29,608 bases of DNA from NCBI GenBank assembly GCA_039028695.1, contig JBCCHN010000057.1:1-29608 (forward strand). Reading direction: 5' to 3'. A program made the position numbers and the translations under genes. Numbering within the stretch: position 1 is the stretch's first letter; the number at the start of each line of letters is the position of its first letter. This stretch comes from JANQKX01 sp039028695. Its GTDB lineage: Bacteria > Pseudomonadota > Alphaproteobacteria > Kiloniellales > Kiloniellaceae. The notes beneath the pieces were generated by a model. That model worked only from the letters and a program-made list of their open reading frames with translations. It ran no database searches and was not told the DNA's origin. Of this stretch, positions 14,757 to 23,087 are shown in pieces.

Positions 14757-15572
14757 ATGTCAATGTTTTCAACCTCGATTCTCCCATGCCAAGTCAAGTC
14801 TCTGAGCTACCACGTTGAGGGGCGGACGCTGATTGATGACCTCACCTTCGACTTAGTCGCGGGAAGCCGTACCTTGGTCCTGGGACCCAACGGTGCGGGC
14901 AAGAGCTTGACCCTTCGCTTACTTCACGGATTGCTTCCGCCCAGCGGAGGCACCATCGACTGGGCAGATCCCAACAAGCCACAGCAACACCAAACTCCCC
15001 AAAAGCGTCGAGCCCCCCAAAATCATCAGCCGCCCCAGAATCATCAGGTCTCCCAGAAACATCAGATCCCCCAGAAATACCAAGCCATGGTCTTTCAGCG
15101 CCCGGTCATGCTGCGCCGCACGGCCGCCGCCAACCTGGACTATGCCCTCAGCTTGACTCAAGAAGGGGACCGAGCCGGCCGCCGGCGGCGGCGGGATTGG
15201 GTTTTGGCGCAGACTGGCCTCACCCAGCTGGCCGAGCGCCCGGCCCGCCTCCTCTCCATCGGCGAACAGCAGCGCCTGGCGCTGGCACGGGCCTGGGCCT
15301 TGGAACCCCAGGTTCTGTTTCTGGACGAGCCCACGGCAAGCCTGGATCCTGGCGCCACCCGCCAGGTGGAAGCCATCATCCAAGCTATCCACGCGAGCGG
15401 CACCAAGATCGTCATGACCACCCACGATTTGGGCCAAGCCCATCGCCTGGCTGACGAGATCATCTTCCTGCATCAAGGGCATCTGGTTGAACGACAAAGC
15501 TGTGACGCCTTTTTCACGAATCCGCAAAGCGCCGCCGCGGCGGCCTTCCTAAAAGGAGAGCTATTGTGGTAA
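14757..15572 (+). CDS. tupC: Tungstate-type ABC transporter ATP-binding protein with repeat insert
   Basis: This cytoplasmic ATPase powers TupB. Walker A is GPNGAGKS at residues 43-50, the Q-loop is MVFQRPVM (about 111-118), the signature is a divergent LLSIGEQQRLALARA (family LSGGQ replaced by LSIGE), Walker B is VLFLDEPTASLDP, and the switch His is in MTTHDLGQAH. Between the first beta sheet and the Q-loop, residues 75-110 consist of six tandem Pro-Gln-rich hexapeptides not normally present. It starts 10 bases after tupB. Its 3' end overlaps tupA by 7 bases. Length (271) is above the usual 230-240 because of the insert. Confidence 0.9.
   Translation: MSMFSTSILPCQVKSLSYHVEGRTLIDDLTFDLVAGSRTLVLGPNGAGKSLTLRLLHGLLPPSGGTIDWADPNKPQQHQTPQKRRAPQNHQPPQNHQVSQKHQIPQKYQAMVFQRPVMLRRTAAANLDYALSLTQEGDRAGRRRRRDWVLAQTGLTQLAERPARLLSIGEQQRLALARAWALEPQVLFLDEPTASLDPGATRQVEAIIQAIHASGTKIVMTTHDLGQAHRLADEIIFLHQGHLVERQSCDAFFTNPQSAAAAAFLKGELLW
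14979..15086 (+). repeat. 18-bp (6-aa) coding minisatellite in tupC
   Basis: Six consecutive 18-bp units encode PQQHQT, PQKRRA, PQNHQP, PQNHQV, SQKHQI and PQKYQA. The units diverge mainly at the third, fourth and last codons. The array is in frame and ends immediately before the Q-loop Met. Confidence 0.92.
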
Positions 15573-16426
15573 AAACATCCGGCTCCAAATATTCATTTCT
15601 ACTGTTAAAATTATCGATCATAACTCTGTTTTTGTTATTTTTTTCTAGTACATCTTTATTCCTATCTGCCCAAGATCGATTCATCGTATTGGCGTCGACC
15701 ACCTCCACCGATAACTCGGGGCTATTCGCCCATCTGCTGCCCCGCTTCACCGCCGATACGGGCATTGACGTGCGGATGGTGGCGCGGGGCACGGGTCAGG
15801 CCATTAAGATGGCTGAGGCCGGCGATGCGGATGTGTTGCTGGTGCATCACCGCCCCTCCGAGGAAGCCTTCGTGGCCGCCGGCTTCGGTGTGGCCCGCCA
15901 CGACCTTATGTACAATGACTTTGTCCTGATCGGTCCCCGTAACGATCCCGCCGGAGTGCGCGCAATAGATAACGCGGGTCAGGCCTTTGCCCGCATTTTG
16001 GAAGATAACGCCCTTTTTGTTTCCAGGGGCGACGACAGCGGCACCCATAAAAAGGAACTGGCAATCTGGGCCGAGGCGGATTTGGATCCAGTCTCTCACT
16101 CAGGCACTTGGTATCGGGAAACCGGGTCCGGCATGGGGGCCAGCTTGAACGCGGCGGCGGCCATGGGCGCCTACATCCTAGCCGACCGGGCCACCTGGAT
16201 GGCCTTCCGCAACAAAGGGGATTTAGAGCTTCTTTTTGAGGGCGACCCGTCCCTCTTCAACCCTTATGGGGTCATCCTGGTGTCGCCAGTTCGTCATCCG
16301 CATGTGAGGGCCAGCGACGGCCAAGCCTTCATCGACTGGCTGCTTTCTCCGACCGGCCAAGACACCATTGCTGACTTTGCCATCGACGGCCAGCAGCTCT
16401 TTTTTCCTTATGCTGATCAAAGCTAA
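15566..16426 (+). CDS. tupA: Tungstate-binding periplasmic protein TupA-like
   Basis: TupA captures tungstate in the periplasm for TupBC. The start is a GTG within the tupC 3' end, with AAGGAG about 9 bases upstream. A long hydrophobic signal peptide covers residues about 10-35. The TupA oxyanion motif TTSTDNSG is at residues 45-52, and VARGTGQAIKMAEAGDADVLLVH and GDDSGTHKKE are further family marks. Length (286) is usual. The signal-peptide codons are markedly AT-rich compared with the rest. Tungstate rather than molybdate preference follows from the TTST motif, which is family knowledge. Confidence 0.9.
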   Translation: MVKTSGSKYSFLLLKLSIITLFLLFFSSTSLFLSAQDRFIVLASTTSTDNSGLFAHLLPRFTADTGIDVRMVARGTGQAIKMAEAGDADVLLVHHRPSEEAFVAAGFGVARHDLMYNDFVLIGPRNDPAGVRAIDNAGQAFARILEDNALFVSRGDDSGTHKKELAIWAEADLDPVSHSGTWYRETGSGMGASLNAAAAMGAYILADRATWMAFRNKGDLELLFEGDPSLFNPYGVILVSPVRHPHVRASDGQAFIDWLLSPTGQDTIADFAIDGQQLFFPYADQS

Positions 16427-16465
16427 ACTAGAAATTTAATAAAAATCCCTAACTATATAAAAAAA

Positions 16466-17407
16466 TTAATTTCCATTGAAACGAACTTTCCCTAGATCGG
16501 TAACATCATATCCCCCCATCTGCGCGGCACGGGCCTGAAAAGCAGCGCCTCGACCGAAGGTCAAAAGGCTTTGGAAGGGCGCTTCGAAATAGTCTCGCCG
16601 GCGCAGCAGTAAATCGTAGCGCTCCCAGGCGAGGGGCACGAAATCCAAGCCCAGGGTGCGAGCCACCGCCTCCACGGCAAAGCCCGCCTCGGCCCGCCCT
16701 TCAAGGATGGCCAGGCCCAAATCCGTTTCGCTTCGAGCCACCTCGTCCGCCAGCCGTAATTCATCGGATGCGCGCCCTGCGGCCTGGATCAGATGATGGA
16801 ACAGACGCCGACTGCCGGCCGCTTCTTGGCGGGACATCACCAGCAATTTCTGCTCAAGAAGGTCATTTATCGAATTGATTTGATAGCCTTTTTTTAAAAC
16901 CAATCCCTGCTGACGCCGTGCCCAGGCGATGAGCACCAGACCGGATCCCGCCTTGGCGGAGCGCAGGGCGGGTAAATTGTGTTCCCCGCTCTCCGGGTCA
17001 AAAAGGTGCAGCCCGGCCACCTGGGCCTCGCCTCGGGACAGACGCGCCAGCCCGTCCAAGCTACCGCCGGGCAGTAAAGCCAGGCCACAATCCGATTCCT
17101 TCACCGCCCAGTCTAGGAGGGGGTCCTGACTGCCGGCGATCACCGGCGGCGCCCCTAGATAACTTCCTGCCGGTGGCGCCTCTCCCTCCAAACTGCCCCG
17201 GAGCCAAAGATCGATTTGGACACGGGGGAAGATCCACTTGCCGGTGATACGGGTGCAGGGAATGGCCCTTTGGCGCACCAATTCATAGACCCGCCGCTCC
17301 TTCAAGCGCAGGTAAGCCGCCACTTCCTTGGTGGTCATGTGATCCGGGGGTGACACCTCTTCGAAAGTAGCTGTGACACCGGTCCCGTCGCCTGCGGTCC
17401 TACTCAT
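16466..17407 (-). CDS. HTH regulator with PBP-like domain, probably tungstate/molybdate-responsive
   Basis: The N-terminus has an excisionase/MerR-like helix-turn-helix (MTTKEVAAYLRLKERRVYEL, then RQRAIPCTRITGKWIFPRVQIDLWL). This is followed by a domain of about 220 residues resembling a periplasmic binding protein (PBP_like, PF12727 type): GLALLPGGSLDGL, then EAQVAGLHLFDPESGEHN, LVMSRQEAAGSRR and LAILEGRAEAGFAVEAVAR. There is no signal peptide, so the binding domain acts in the cytoplasm as ligand sensor. ATG at 17405-17407 is my choice; TTG 17425 and ATG 17338 are alternatives. It lies convergent to tupA, 39 bases away, and is a good candidate to regulate tup and fdhD. Confidence 0.85.
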   Translation of the reverse strand: MSRTAGDGTGVTATFEEVSPPDHMTTKEVAAYLRLKERRVYELVRQRAIPCTRITGKWIFPRVQIDLWLRGSLEGEAPPAGSYLGAPPVIAGSQDPLLDWAVKESDCGLALLPGGSLDGLARLSRGEAQVAGLHLFDPESGEHNLPALRSAKAGSGLVLIAWARRQQGLVLKKGYQINSINDLLEQKLLVMSRQEAAGSRRLFHHLIQAAGRASDELRLADEVARSETDLGLAILEGRAEAGFAVEAVARTLGLDFVPLAWERYDLLLRRRDYFEAPFQSLLTFGRGAAFQARAAQMGGYDVTDLGKVRFNGN

Positions 17408-17486
17408 AAAATACCAGTCAAACAAAGCCTTAGCTCATGCAGGCTACCCCAAAACTAGGTTGCGTGCAAAACCAGCTGGCCAAAAC

Positions 17487-18908
17487 TCACATTTGGAATG
17501 CCACGGGTCCGGGGCCTTCTTTCGCAAAGTGGGCCAGTTGGCCCAAGGCCCGGCTCAGCCGGCTCTCATCTGGCTCGCTCAAACAGACCCGGGCGGCAGG
17601 CGCCACCTGGCGGGCTTCGATGGCAAAGGCCTCGCCTGGGGTGACAAGAATGCCCTGGCTGGCCGCCTTGGCGGCGAAATCACTCCCCGTCCAGGCTGGA
17701 TCCAGCTTGAGCCAGAGATGAGTGTTATGGCGATCCCGCTGAACCTCCAAGCCCGCTAGGCAGCGCTCGGCCACCCCATGCAGGCGCTGTGTCGCCGCGT
17801 CCCGCTCGGCCGCCAATTGGTCGACCGTGCCCTCCTCGATCCAGCGACAGGCCAATTCGGTCATGAGCGGCGGCGCCATCCAGCTGGTCGACTGACTGGC
17901 CGCCAGAAGAGAGGGATACAGGGTCTTGGGCGCACAGAGGGCGCCGACCCGCAAGCCCGGCGCCACCGTCTTGGAAAGGCTTGAAATATAAATGGTATTT
18001 GCTGGATAGAGCTGTGCGATCGTGGGCCGGGTGCGCTCCCCATCCGGCGGGTCGGGACGCTGCGGATTCACATCGTCTTCGATCACCACCACCCCATGAC
18101 GGGCCGCAATATCGGCGATTTCCACCCGGCGGCTCAAGGTCAGACTCGCGGTCGTGGGGTTATGGGCAGAGGGCATGCAGTAGAGGATCTTACCGTCCCG
18201 TTCCCGACAGGCCGCATCAAAGGCTTGTGGAATCAGGCCCTTGCCGTCCATGGCGATGGGAATGAGCTCCAGGCCGAACATGCGGGCCAGGTTTTTGATG
18301 CCCGGGTAGGTGAACTCCTCCACCATCAGGCCACCTCGGCTTTGCCCGAGGGCGCCAAGAGAAACGGTTAATGCTTGCTGAGCTCCCGAGGTGATAATCA
18401 TATATTCTGAATCAGCTTCATATCCTCGTTTTTTAATCCAAGATGCGAAGATCTCACGATGTCGGGGCATGCCCTGGCTATCCCCGTAAGCCAACATACG
18501 CTCCAAGCCCCCGTCCCGTCCCAAGGCGATCAGACTGCGGGACAAAGTAGCAGCCACATCCAAAGCACCGGGCTCGTTGCGGCTTAGATCGACGACACCC
18601 GCCACCACAGCGTCCCTGTCCCCGCCGGCCGCGCCCCTGCCGGCGCCCCTAGAGAGGCCAGCGCCGCCACGCACGAATGTACCCCGACCGGTCTGTCTGG
18701 AGATTAGACCCCGCTTCTCGGCCAAGGCGTACGCACGATAGATGGTGCCCACCGTCACACCCATCTGCTCGGCCAAGGCCCGCATGGTGGGAAGCTGCCC
18801 GCCAGGCGGTAAAATCCCCTCCCGAATGTCGCTGGCCAGGCGGTCTACCAGCCCGCGATAGAGAGGCGACGTCAATTCATCAGCCTTTAGAGTCCAATTT
18901 GTTACCAT
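17487..18908 (-). CDS. MocR/PdxR-type GntR regulator with aminotransferase domain
   Basis: The 473-residue protein has an N-terminal GntR winged helix (about 15-80: PLYRGLVDRLASDIREGILP, then GGQLPTMRALAEQMGVTVGTIYRAY) and a fold-type I aminotransferase domain (about 105-470). The PLP-lysine is K313 in SSLSKTVAPGLRVG. CMPSAHNPT and VVVIEDDVN are further PLP-site marks. MocR proteins use PLP as ligand and control PLP or amino-acid genes. It is divergent from pdxJ with 104 bases between, so it is best read as a PdxR-like regulator of vitamin B6 synthesis. The arm of an inverted repeat overlaps its own ATG, suggesting autoregulation. Confidence 0.92.
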   Translation of the reverse strand: MVTNWTLKADELTSPLYRGLVDRLASDIREGILPPGGQLPTMRALAEQMGVTVGTIYRAYALAEKRGLISRQTGRGTFVRGGAGLSRGAGRGAAGGDRDAVVAGVVDLSRNEPGALDVAATLSRSLIALGRDGGLERMLAYGDSQGMPRHREIFASWIKKRGYEADSEYMIITSGAQQALTVSLGALGQSRGGLMVEEFTYPGIKNLARMFGLELIPIAMDGKGLIPQAFDAACRERDGKILYCMPSAHNPTTASLTLSRRVEIADIAARHGVVVIEDDVNPQRPDPPDGERTRPTIAQLYPANTIYISSLSKTVAPGLRVGALCAPKTLYPSLLAASQSTSWMAPPLMTELACRWIEEGTVDQLAAERDAATQRLHGVAERCLAGLEVQRDRHNTHLWLKLDPAWTGSDFAAKAASQGILVTPGEAFAIEARQVAPAARVCLSEPDESRLSRALGQLAHFAKEGPGPVAFQM

Positions 18909-18938
18909 AACAATAAATCGATTGACATGAATTGTTAT
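18907..18938. promoter_or_regulatory. Inverted repeat over the mocR start and pdxJ promoter
   Basis: ATAACAAT (18907-18914) and ATTGTTAT (18931-18938) are a perfect 8-bp inverted repeat. The first arm overlaps the mocR ATG (18906-18908); the second lies between the proposed pdxJ -35 and -10. The ATTGTT core matches the boxes further downstream, so this is probably part of one operator system. Confidence 0.65.
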
Positions 18939-18949
18939 TCAAACATACT
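18922..18949 (+). promoter_or_regulatory. Candidate sigma70 promoter for pdxJ
   Basis: A perfect TTGACA (18922-18927) is followed after 16 bases by CATACT (18944-18949), matching the -10 consensus at 4 of 6. Transcription would start near 18956, giving a leader of about 57 bases that contains the ATTGT boxes. Confidence 0.55.
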
Positions 18950-18962
18950 CCATTTTAGTCAA

Positions 18963-19002
18963 ATTGTCCAGATATTGTTTAAAAATTGTTTGGGTAACAA
19001 TT
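18963..19002. promoter_or_regulatory. 11-bp-phased ATTGT operator array upstream of pdxJ
   Basis: ATTGT boxes start at 18963, 18974 and 18985, exactly 11 bases apart, so they face one side of the helix. The last forms a perfect inverted repeat with the next position: AATTGTT (18984-18990), 5-base spacer, AACAATT (18996-19002). Direct plus inverted repeats are typical of MocR binding sites. The position between the proposed start point and the pdxJ ATG (19013) suggests repression. Confidence 0.7.
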
Positions 19003-19012
19003 GAGGCCCATT

Positions 19013-19750
19013 ATGACACTGCTTTCCATCAACCTGAACAAGGTGGCCCTGCTCCGCAATCAGCGGGAAATGTCCTATCCCAGTGTTTTGGGCACCGCTG
19101 AGGCCGTGATCGCCGCCGGCGCCCGGGGAATCACCGTGCACCCGCGCCCCGACGAGCGCCATATCCGGCGCCAGGACGTGCGCGAGCTGTCCGCCCTGAT
19201 CGAAAAAAACTACCGGAACGAGGTGGAGTTCAATGTGGAGGGCTATCCTACTGATGACTTCGTGGCGCTGGTGCTGGAAACACGCCCCCGCCAGGTGACC
19301 ATGGTGCCCGACCCGCCCGAGGCTCACACCTCCGACCAAGGCTGGGACTTCGTCGCTCATAAAGATTTCCTTAAAGAGCGGGTTGCAACCTTCAAGGCGG
19401 CTGGGCTGAGAGTCGCCGCCTTCACCGATCCGGACCCGGAAGCAGTGGCCCAGGCGCAAGAGACCGGCACCGATCGGGTCGAGATTTACACCGGCCCCTA
19501 TGGCGCGGCCTACGGCGGTCGCGATCAGCAAAAGACCTTCGAAGCCTGCTGCGCCGCCGGCCTAATGGCGCGGGAGGTCGGCCTGGGCCTCAACGCAGGG
19601 CATGATCTAAACCTTGAGAATCTCCCGCCTTTGCGTCAGGCTCTGCCCTGGCTGGACGAGGTTTCCATCGGCCACGCCTTTACCGCCGATGCCCTTATAA
19701 TGGGTTATGATCTTGCGGTAAAATCTTATCTAAAGGCTCTAACTATATAA
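19013..19750 (+). CDS. pdxJ: Pyridoxine 5'-phosphate synthase, Bacteroidota-like type
   Basis: PdxJ condenses 1-deoxyxylulose 5-phosphate with 3-amino-1-hydroxyacetone 1-phosphate to pyridoxine 5'-phosphate. The 245-residue protein has GITVHPRPDERHI, the Glu in FNVEGYP, VPDPPEAHTS, GTDRVEIYTGPY, and the His in LNAGHDLNLENLPPL. These variants (FNVEGYP, GLNAGHDLNL, WLDEVSIGHA) match my memory of PdxJ from Bacteroidota rather than the usual proteobacterial form (NAGHGLNY). I start at the ATG at 19013, with GAGG about 8 bases upstream, rather than the TTG at 19001 that lies in the operator. It is divergent from a MocR regulator, with a GNAT gene 18 bases downstream. Confidence 0.92.
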   Translation: MTLLSINLNKVALLRNQREMSYPSVLGTAEAVIAAGARGITVHPRPDERHIRRQDVRELSALIEKNYRNEVEFNVEGYPTDDFVALVLETRPRQVTMVPDPPEAHTSDQGWDFVAHKDFLKERVATFKAAGLRVAAFTDPDPEAVAQAQETGTDRVEIYTGPYGAAYGGRDQQKTFEACCAAGLMAREVGLGLNAGHDLNLENLPPLRQALPWLDEVSIGHAFTADALIMGYDLAVKSYLKALTI

Positions 19751-19768
19751 GATGCATATATTTATCCA

Positions 19769-20344
19769 ATGAGTGCTCTGCAGAACACTGCTCCGGACAC
19801 GGCCGCCGCCGTTCGCCTGGAGCCCTTCACCACCGGTGACATTGACCGCCTCATCTCCTGGATCGGCGACCGGGAAAGTCTGTTGCAATGGGCCGGCCCC
19901 AGTTTCACCTTTCCCTTAAGTCGGGATCAGCTCGTTGCTCACCTGGACAAAGCATCGCGCCCCGAGGCAGACCGCCTCGTCTTCAAGGTGGTCTCGTCCG
20001 GTGACGGCACCACGGTGGGGCATATCGAGCTCAGCGCCATCAATCGGGATCATCGCAACGCCCGCCTTAGCCGCGTATTGATCGGACCGGACTCCCGCCG
20101 CGGGCAGGGCCTGGCGGCGCAAGCCTTAAATCAAATTCTAAAGATCGCCTTTGATGATTATGATTTAAATAGAGTCGAACTCTACGTCTACGACTTTAAT
20201 GCAGACGCCATTCACTGCTACGAACGAGCCGGTTTTCGACCGGAAGGCTTGCTGCGCGAAGTGGTGCGCCATGGCGACGACTTTTGGAACGTCCAGGTAA
20301 TGGGCCTGCTGGCCCGGGATTGGCGCCGCAAAGCGGGATTATAA
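19769..20344 (+). CDS. GNAT-family N-acetyltransferase (RimJ/RimL-like)
   Basis: The 191-residue protein transfers an acetyl group from acetyl-CoA to an amine. The CoA-binding region is LIGPDSRRGQGLAAQALNQIL, followed by the C-terminal VELYVYDFNADAIHCYERAGF and EGLLREVVRHGDDFW, typical of RimJ/RimL-type enzymes. The substrate is unknown. It begins 18 bases after pdxJ and may be cotranscribed, though no good Shine-Dalgarno is visible. It ends convergent with the exported protein gene, only 10 bases away. Confidence 0.87.
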   Translation: MSALQNTAPDTAAAVRLEPFTTGDIDRLISWIGDRESLLQWAGPSFTFPLSRDQLVAHLDKASRPEADRLVFKVVSSGDGTTVGHIELSAINRDHRNARLSRVLIGPDSRRGQGLAAQALNQILKIAFDDYDLNRVELYVYDFNADAIHCYERAGFRPEGLLREVVRHGDDFWNVQVMGLLARDWRRKAGL

Positions 20345-20354
20345 ATCTTTCAGA

Positions 20355-21995
20355 TCAGGGCGTCCGGGCTTTCCACCATTTCTTCCAGGCCGCCGGGTCA
20401 TAGGCGAAGCGCTCTCCAGTGATAGCTGACAGGGCCCCAATCACATCTCCTTTGAGCCAAAGAGGCGCATCTGAATCGGCTAATTGGTCGATGAGCGCAG
20501 CGACAGTTTCCCCATCTTCCTGACCGCTGGCTGCCGCCCCGGCGATAGCGGCGAGCAAGGTCTCGAAGTATTTTTCGCTGGGATTTTCAGGGGCTTGCCA
20601 CGGCTCCTGCAGCCAATAGGGATCAACTCTCCCCTCTCCAGCCTGTGCCTGTGCCCAAAAAATTACCCAGCGGCCTAAATGGGCCGAGGGCACTTCAACC
20701 GCCCCGCCGATCAGGGGCAGTGGGTCCTCTGGCAAAGGCAGTGCAGCCAGCGCGGCCCAGACCTCCGGCGCCGGCCCGGCCCGCACCAATCGCAATGCCT
20801 GATCCCGCAGCAGGCCCCCGTGGCCCCGATAGCTGGCCGGATCCATAAGCAGGGCCTCAAAGGCTTCCAATTCAGCACGCCAATCCTGATCCGAAGTCAC
20901 TAGGTTCGCCCGCCAAGGGCCGCGCGGCGCCTCGTCCGGGCAAGGCTCGACGAAATCAAAGTCTTGCCCCCACAGAGCCCCCTCACCACCGACGCCGCTG
21001 CCCGCCAGATAAAGGCCACCGCAAGCAAAGAGCATTTCACTCGGCCGTCCGCCGGTTAGCGCCAACTCCTGACGCCAGTCGGCCCCATCCTGCGCATACT
21101 TTAAGGGCTGGGACCATACGCGACCATCCTCGACGCCGGCAGTCAACAGCCAGAGGCGGCCATCGGCCGCGGCCAGGTCCCGAACCCGCCCTGCCCCCTT
21201 CGGCAGGCCACCGGCCCCTTTGCCAGTCACGCCGTCGCTAACCCAAAGCGCCTGGCCCTCGCCCGAGCCCAGAACCGCGAAAATCTTCTCGCCATCCACC
21301 GCCCAGGCCGCCGTGACGGGATTCTCCGGCCAGCCCGGCAGGGGCCGGAGGGCACCCGTCGGGCTCAATAGGAAGAGACCCCGTTCCTGCCGGCTGGAAA
21401 GGCGAACCAACAGTTCATCACCGTGAGGCTGCAGCTCAACGATGCGCGACACCCGCCCCTCGGGGGTGGGATGATCATAGATCTGGCGCCAGCTTCGCCC
21501 GCCGTCGTCGGAAATTTGCACCTTGGCCCGCCAGGCCGAGGTGGCGGCATAGAGACGATCGCCCTCCCCAATGGTCGGTGACGCGGCCATGGCATGGGTA
21601 TGAAAGGCGCGGGAGGTGTCGATTAAGCCCAGTGCCCACTGGGTCCCGTCGGTGACCTGAAAGGCGCCCCACCCCAGGGATACCCGAGCATCTTCATAGG
21701 GCCAAAAGAGCCACCCATCATGGATCGTCGGCCGACCCCCGTCCTGGCTGAAAAGGTGGCGCTCATAGGCCATTTCGCCCGTCACCGGGTCATAGCTATA
21801 GACATCCGCCGAATTGTGATTCCGGCCCTTGACCGAATTCACCCCCCAGATGCGACCCTGATAGGCGATCAGTCGGGAAAAGGCCGGCCAGGGCTCGATC
21901 TCCACCAATGGCGCCAAAGTCGTTTGCGCAGAACCACCTTGTGGAACGGACATAAAAATAAATAAAATTAATATCTTGATGATCTTATTTATCAT
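20355..21995 (-). CDS. Exported propeller/HEAT-like protein of unknown function
   Basis: The 546-residue protein has a clear signal peptide (MINKIIKILILFIFMSVPQG, cleavage near GSAQ) encoded in AT-rich codons. Residues about 40-350 contain repeated beta-strand patterns such as VQISDDGGRSWRQIY (sialidase-like Asp box), FAVLGSGEGQALWVSDG and RLWLLTAGVEDGRVWSQ, consistent with a beta-propeller. The C-terminal 170 residues are helical, ending AITGERFAYDPAAWKKWWKA, which recalls the tail of HEAT-repeat proteins. No catalytic motif was seen. A periplasmic binding or sensing role is plausible only. It is divergent from the NlpC/P60 gene. Confidence 0.75.
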   Translation of the reverse strand: MINKIIKILILFIFMSVPQGGSAQTTLAPLVEIEPWPAFSRLIAYQGRIWGVNSVKGRNHNSADVYSYDPVTGEMAYERHLFSQDGGRPTIHDGWLFWPYEDARVSLGWGAFQVTDGTQWALGLIDTSRAFHTHAMAASPTIGEGDRLYAATSAWRAKVQISDDGGRSWRQIYDHPTPEGRVSRIVELQPHGDELLVRLSSRQERGLFLLSPTGALRPLPGWPENPVTAAWAVDGEKIFAVLGSGEGQALWVSDGVTGKGAGGLPKGAGRVRDLAAADGRLWLLTAGVEDGRVWSQPLKYAQDGADWRQELALTGGRPSEMLFACGGLYLAGSGVGGEGALWGQDFDFVEPCPDEAPRGPWRANLVTSDQDWRAELEAFEALLMDPASYRGHGGLLRDQALRLVRAGPAPEVWAALAALPLPEDPLPLIGGAVEVPSAHLGRWVIFWAQAQAGEGRVDPYWLQEPWQAPENPSEKYFETLLAAIAGAAASGQEDGETVAALIDQLADSDAPLWLKGDVIGALSAITGERFAYDPAAWKKWWKARTP

Positions 21996-22163
21996 AATGC
22001 ATCAATATTCCTGTGGCCAATTTCTAACAGACTGACGTGTATCGCCTCCCTTTGTGAAATCACGTCTTCGACAGAAAAAGGCCCCAATCGGCCCCGATCC
22101 TCCTCTCGCTTTGTTAAGGCCTTGAGGATATGCTTTTTGCTCCCTTTATCGGAGTCGCCACCA

Positions 22164-23087
22164 TTGACCAGTCCTACCGCATCCGCCTTTGCTGAGACTG
22201 CTTCTGCCGAGGCTGCCTCTCGGGCCCAGACATTGGACCGCCGCCTGCACGCCTATCGGCCCGATCTGGCGGCCGAGTCGCTGCGCGGCCGGGTCGAAGC
22301 GGCGCGTTTTGTCAGTGGTCGGCCCGCGGCCGTGGCCAGCGGTGTCGCCTCCCTCAAACAGGCCCCGGACCACCAAGCTTCCCAAGACAGCGAGCTGCTC
22401 TATGGAGAGGTCGTAACCCTTTTCGACGAACGGGACGGCTGGGCCTGGGTTCAGAACCAGGCCGACGGCTATGTGGGCTACCTGGAAGCCCACCATCTAT
22501 CGTCCTCGGTGCCAGTCCCAACACACACGGTGGCGGCGCTCAGAACACTGATTTTTCCCCAAGCGGATATCAAAACCCCGCCCCTCGCGGCCCTGAGCAT
22601 GACTAGCCCGGTCGCCGTTGCCGGGCGTGAGGACCGATTCGCCCGCCTGGACGGCGGTGGTTGGATATTTACCGATCATTTGGCCCCGTTGGGGGACTGG
22701 ACACCGGATTACGTGGCCAGCGCCCTCAAGTTCCTAGGGGTGCCCTACCTTTGGGGCGGCAAAAACAGCTTGGGCTTGGATTGCTCGGGCTTGGTCCAGA
22801 TCGTCCTCAACAGGGCCGGTATCGATTGCCCCCGTGACAGCGACCACCAAGAGGGGGCACCGCCCCAAGGATTCCAAAACCTGGCCACCGATACAGCCCC
22901 GCAACGGGGCGACCTGATCTATTTTCCGGGGCATGTCGCCATCGCTCTGGACGAGGCCACCGTTGTGCATGCCAATGCCCACGCCATGGCTGTCACCATC
23001 GAGCCTTTGGCCGAGTTGGTGACACGGGTGGAACGGCAAACCGTCGGCCGGGGAATTACCACCATTCTTCGGCGGCCTACCCGTTAG
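22164..23087 (+). CDS. NlpC/P60 (C40) cell-wall peptidase with SH3-like domains
   Basis: This probably cleaves gamma-D-Glu to diamino-acid bonds of peptidoglycan peptides. SH3-like regions (LLYGEVVTLFDERDGWAWVQ, then DGYVGYL) precede the catalytic domain: Cys in GLDCSGLVQ, His in FPGHVAIAL, and a third His in VVHANAHAM. The layout matches alphaproteobacterial relatives of YkfC, used in murein recycling. No signal peptide is visible, so it may act in the cytoplasm. I favour the TTG at 22164, with GGAG about 9 bases upstream; a longer frame starts with a TTG at 22122 and has poorer support. Between this and moaA are 153 bases. Confidence 0.85.
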   Translation: MTSPTASAFAETASAEAASRAQTLDRRLHAYRPDLAAESLRGRVEAARFVSGRPAAVASGVASLKQAPDHQASQDSELLYGEVVTLFDERDGWAWVQNQADGYVGYLEAHHLSSSVPVPTHTVAALRTLIFPQADIKTPPLAALSMTSPVAVAGREDRFARLDGGGWIFTDHLAPLGDWTPDYVASALKFLGVPYLWGGKNSLGLDCSGLVQIVLNRAGIDCPRDSDHQEGAPPQGFQNLATDTAPQRGDLIYFPGHVAIALDEATVVHANAHAMAVTIEPLAELVTRVERQTVGRGITTILRRPTR

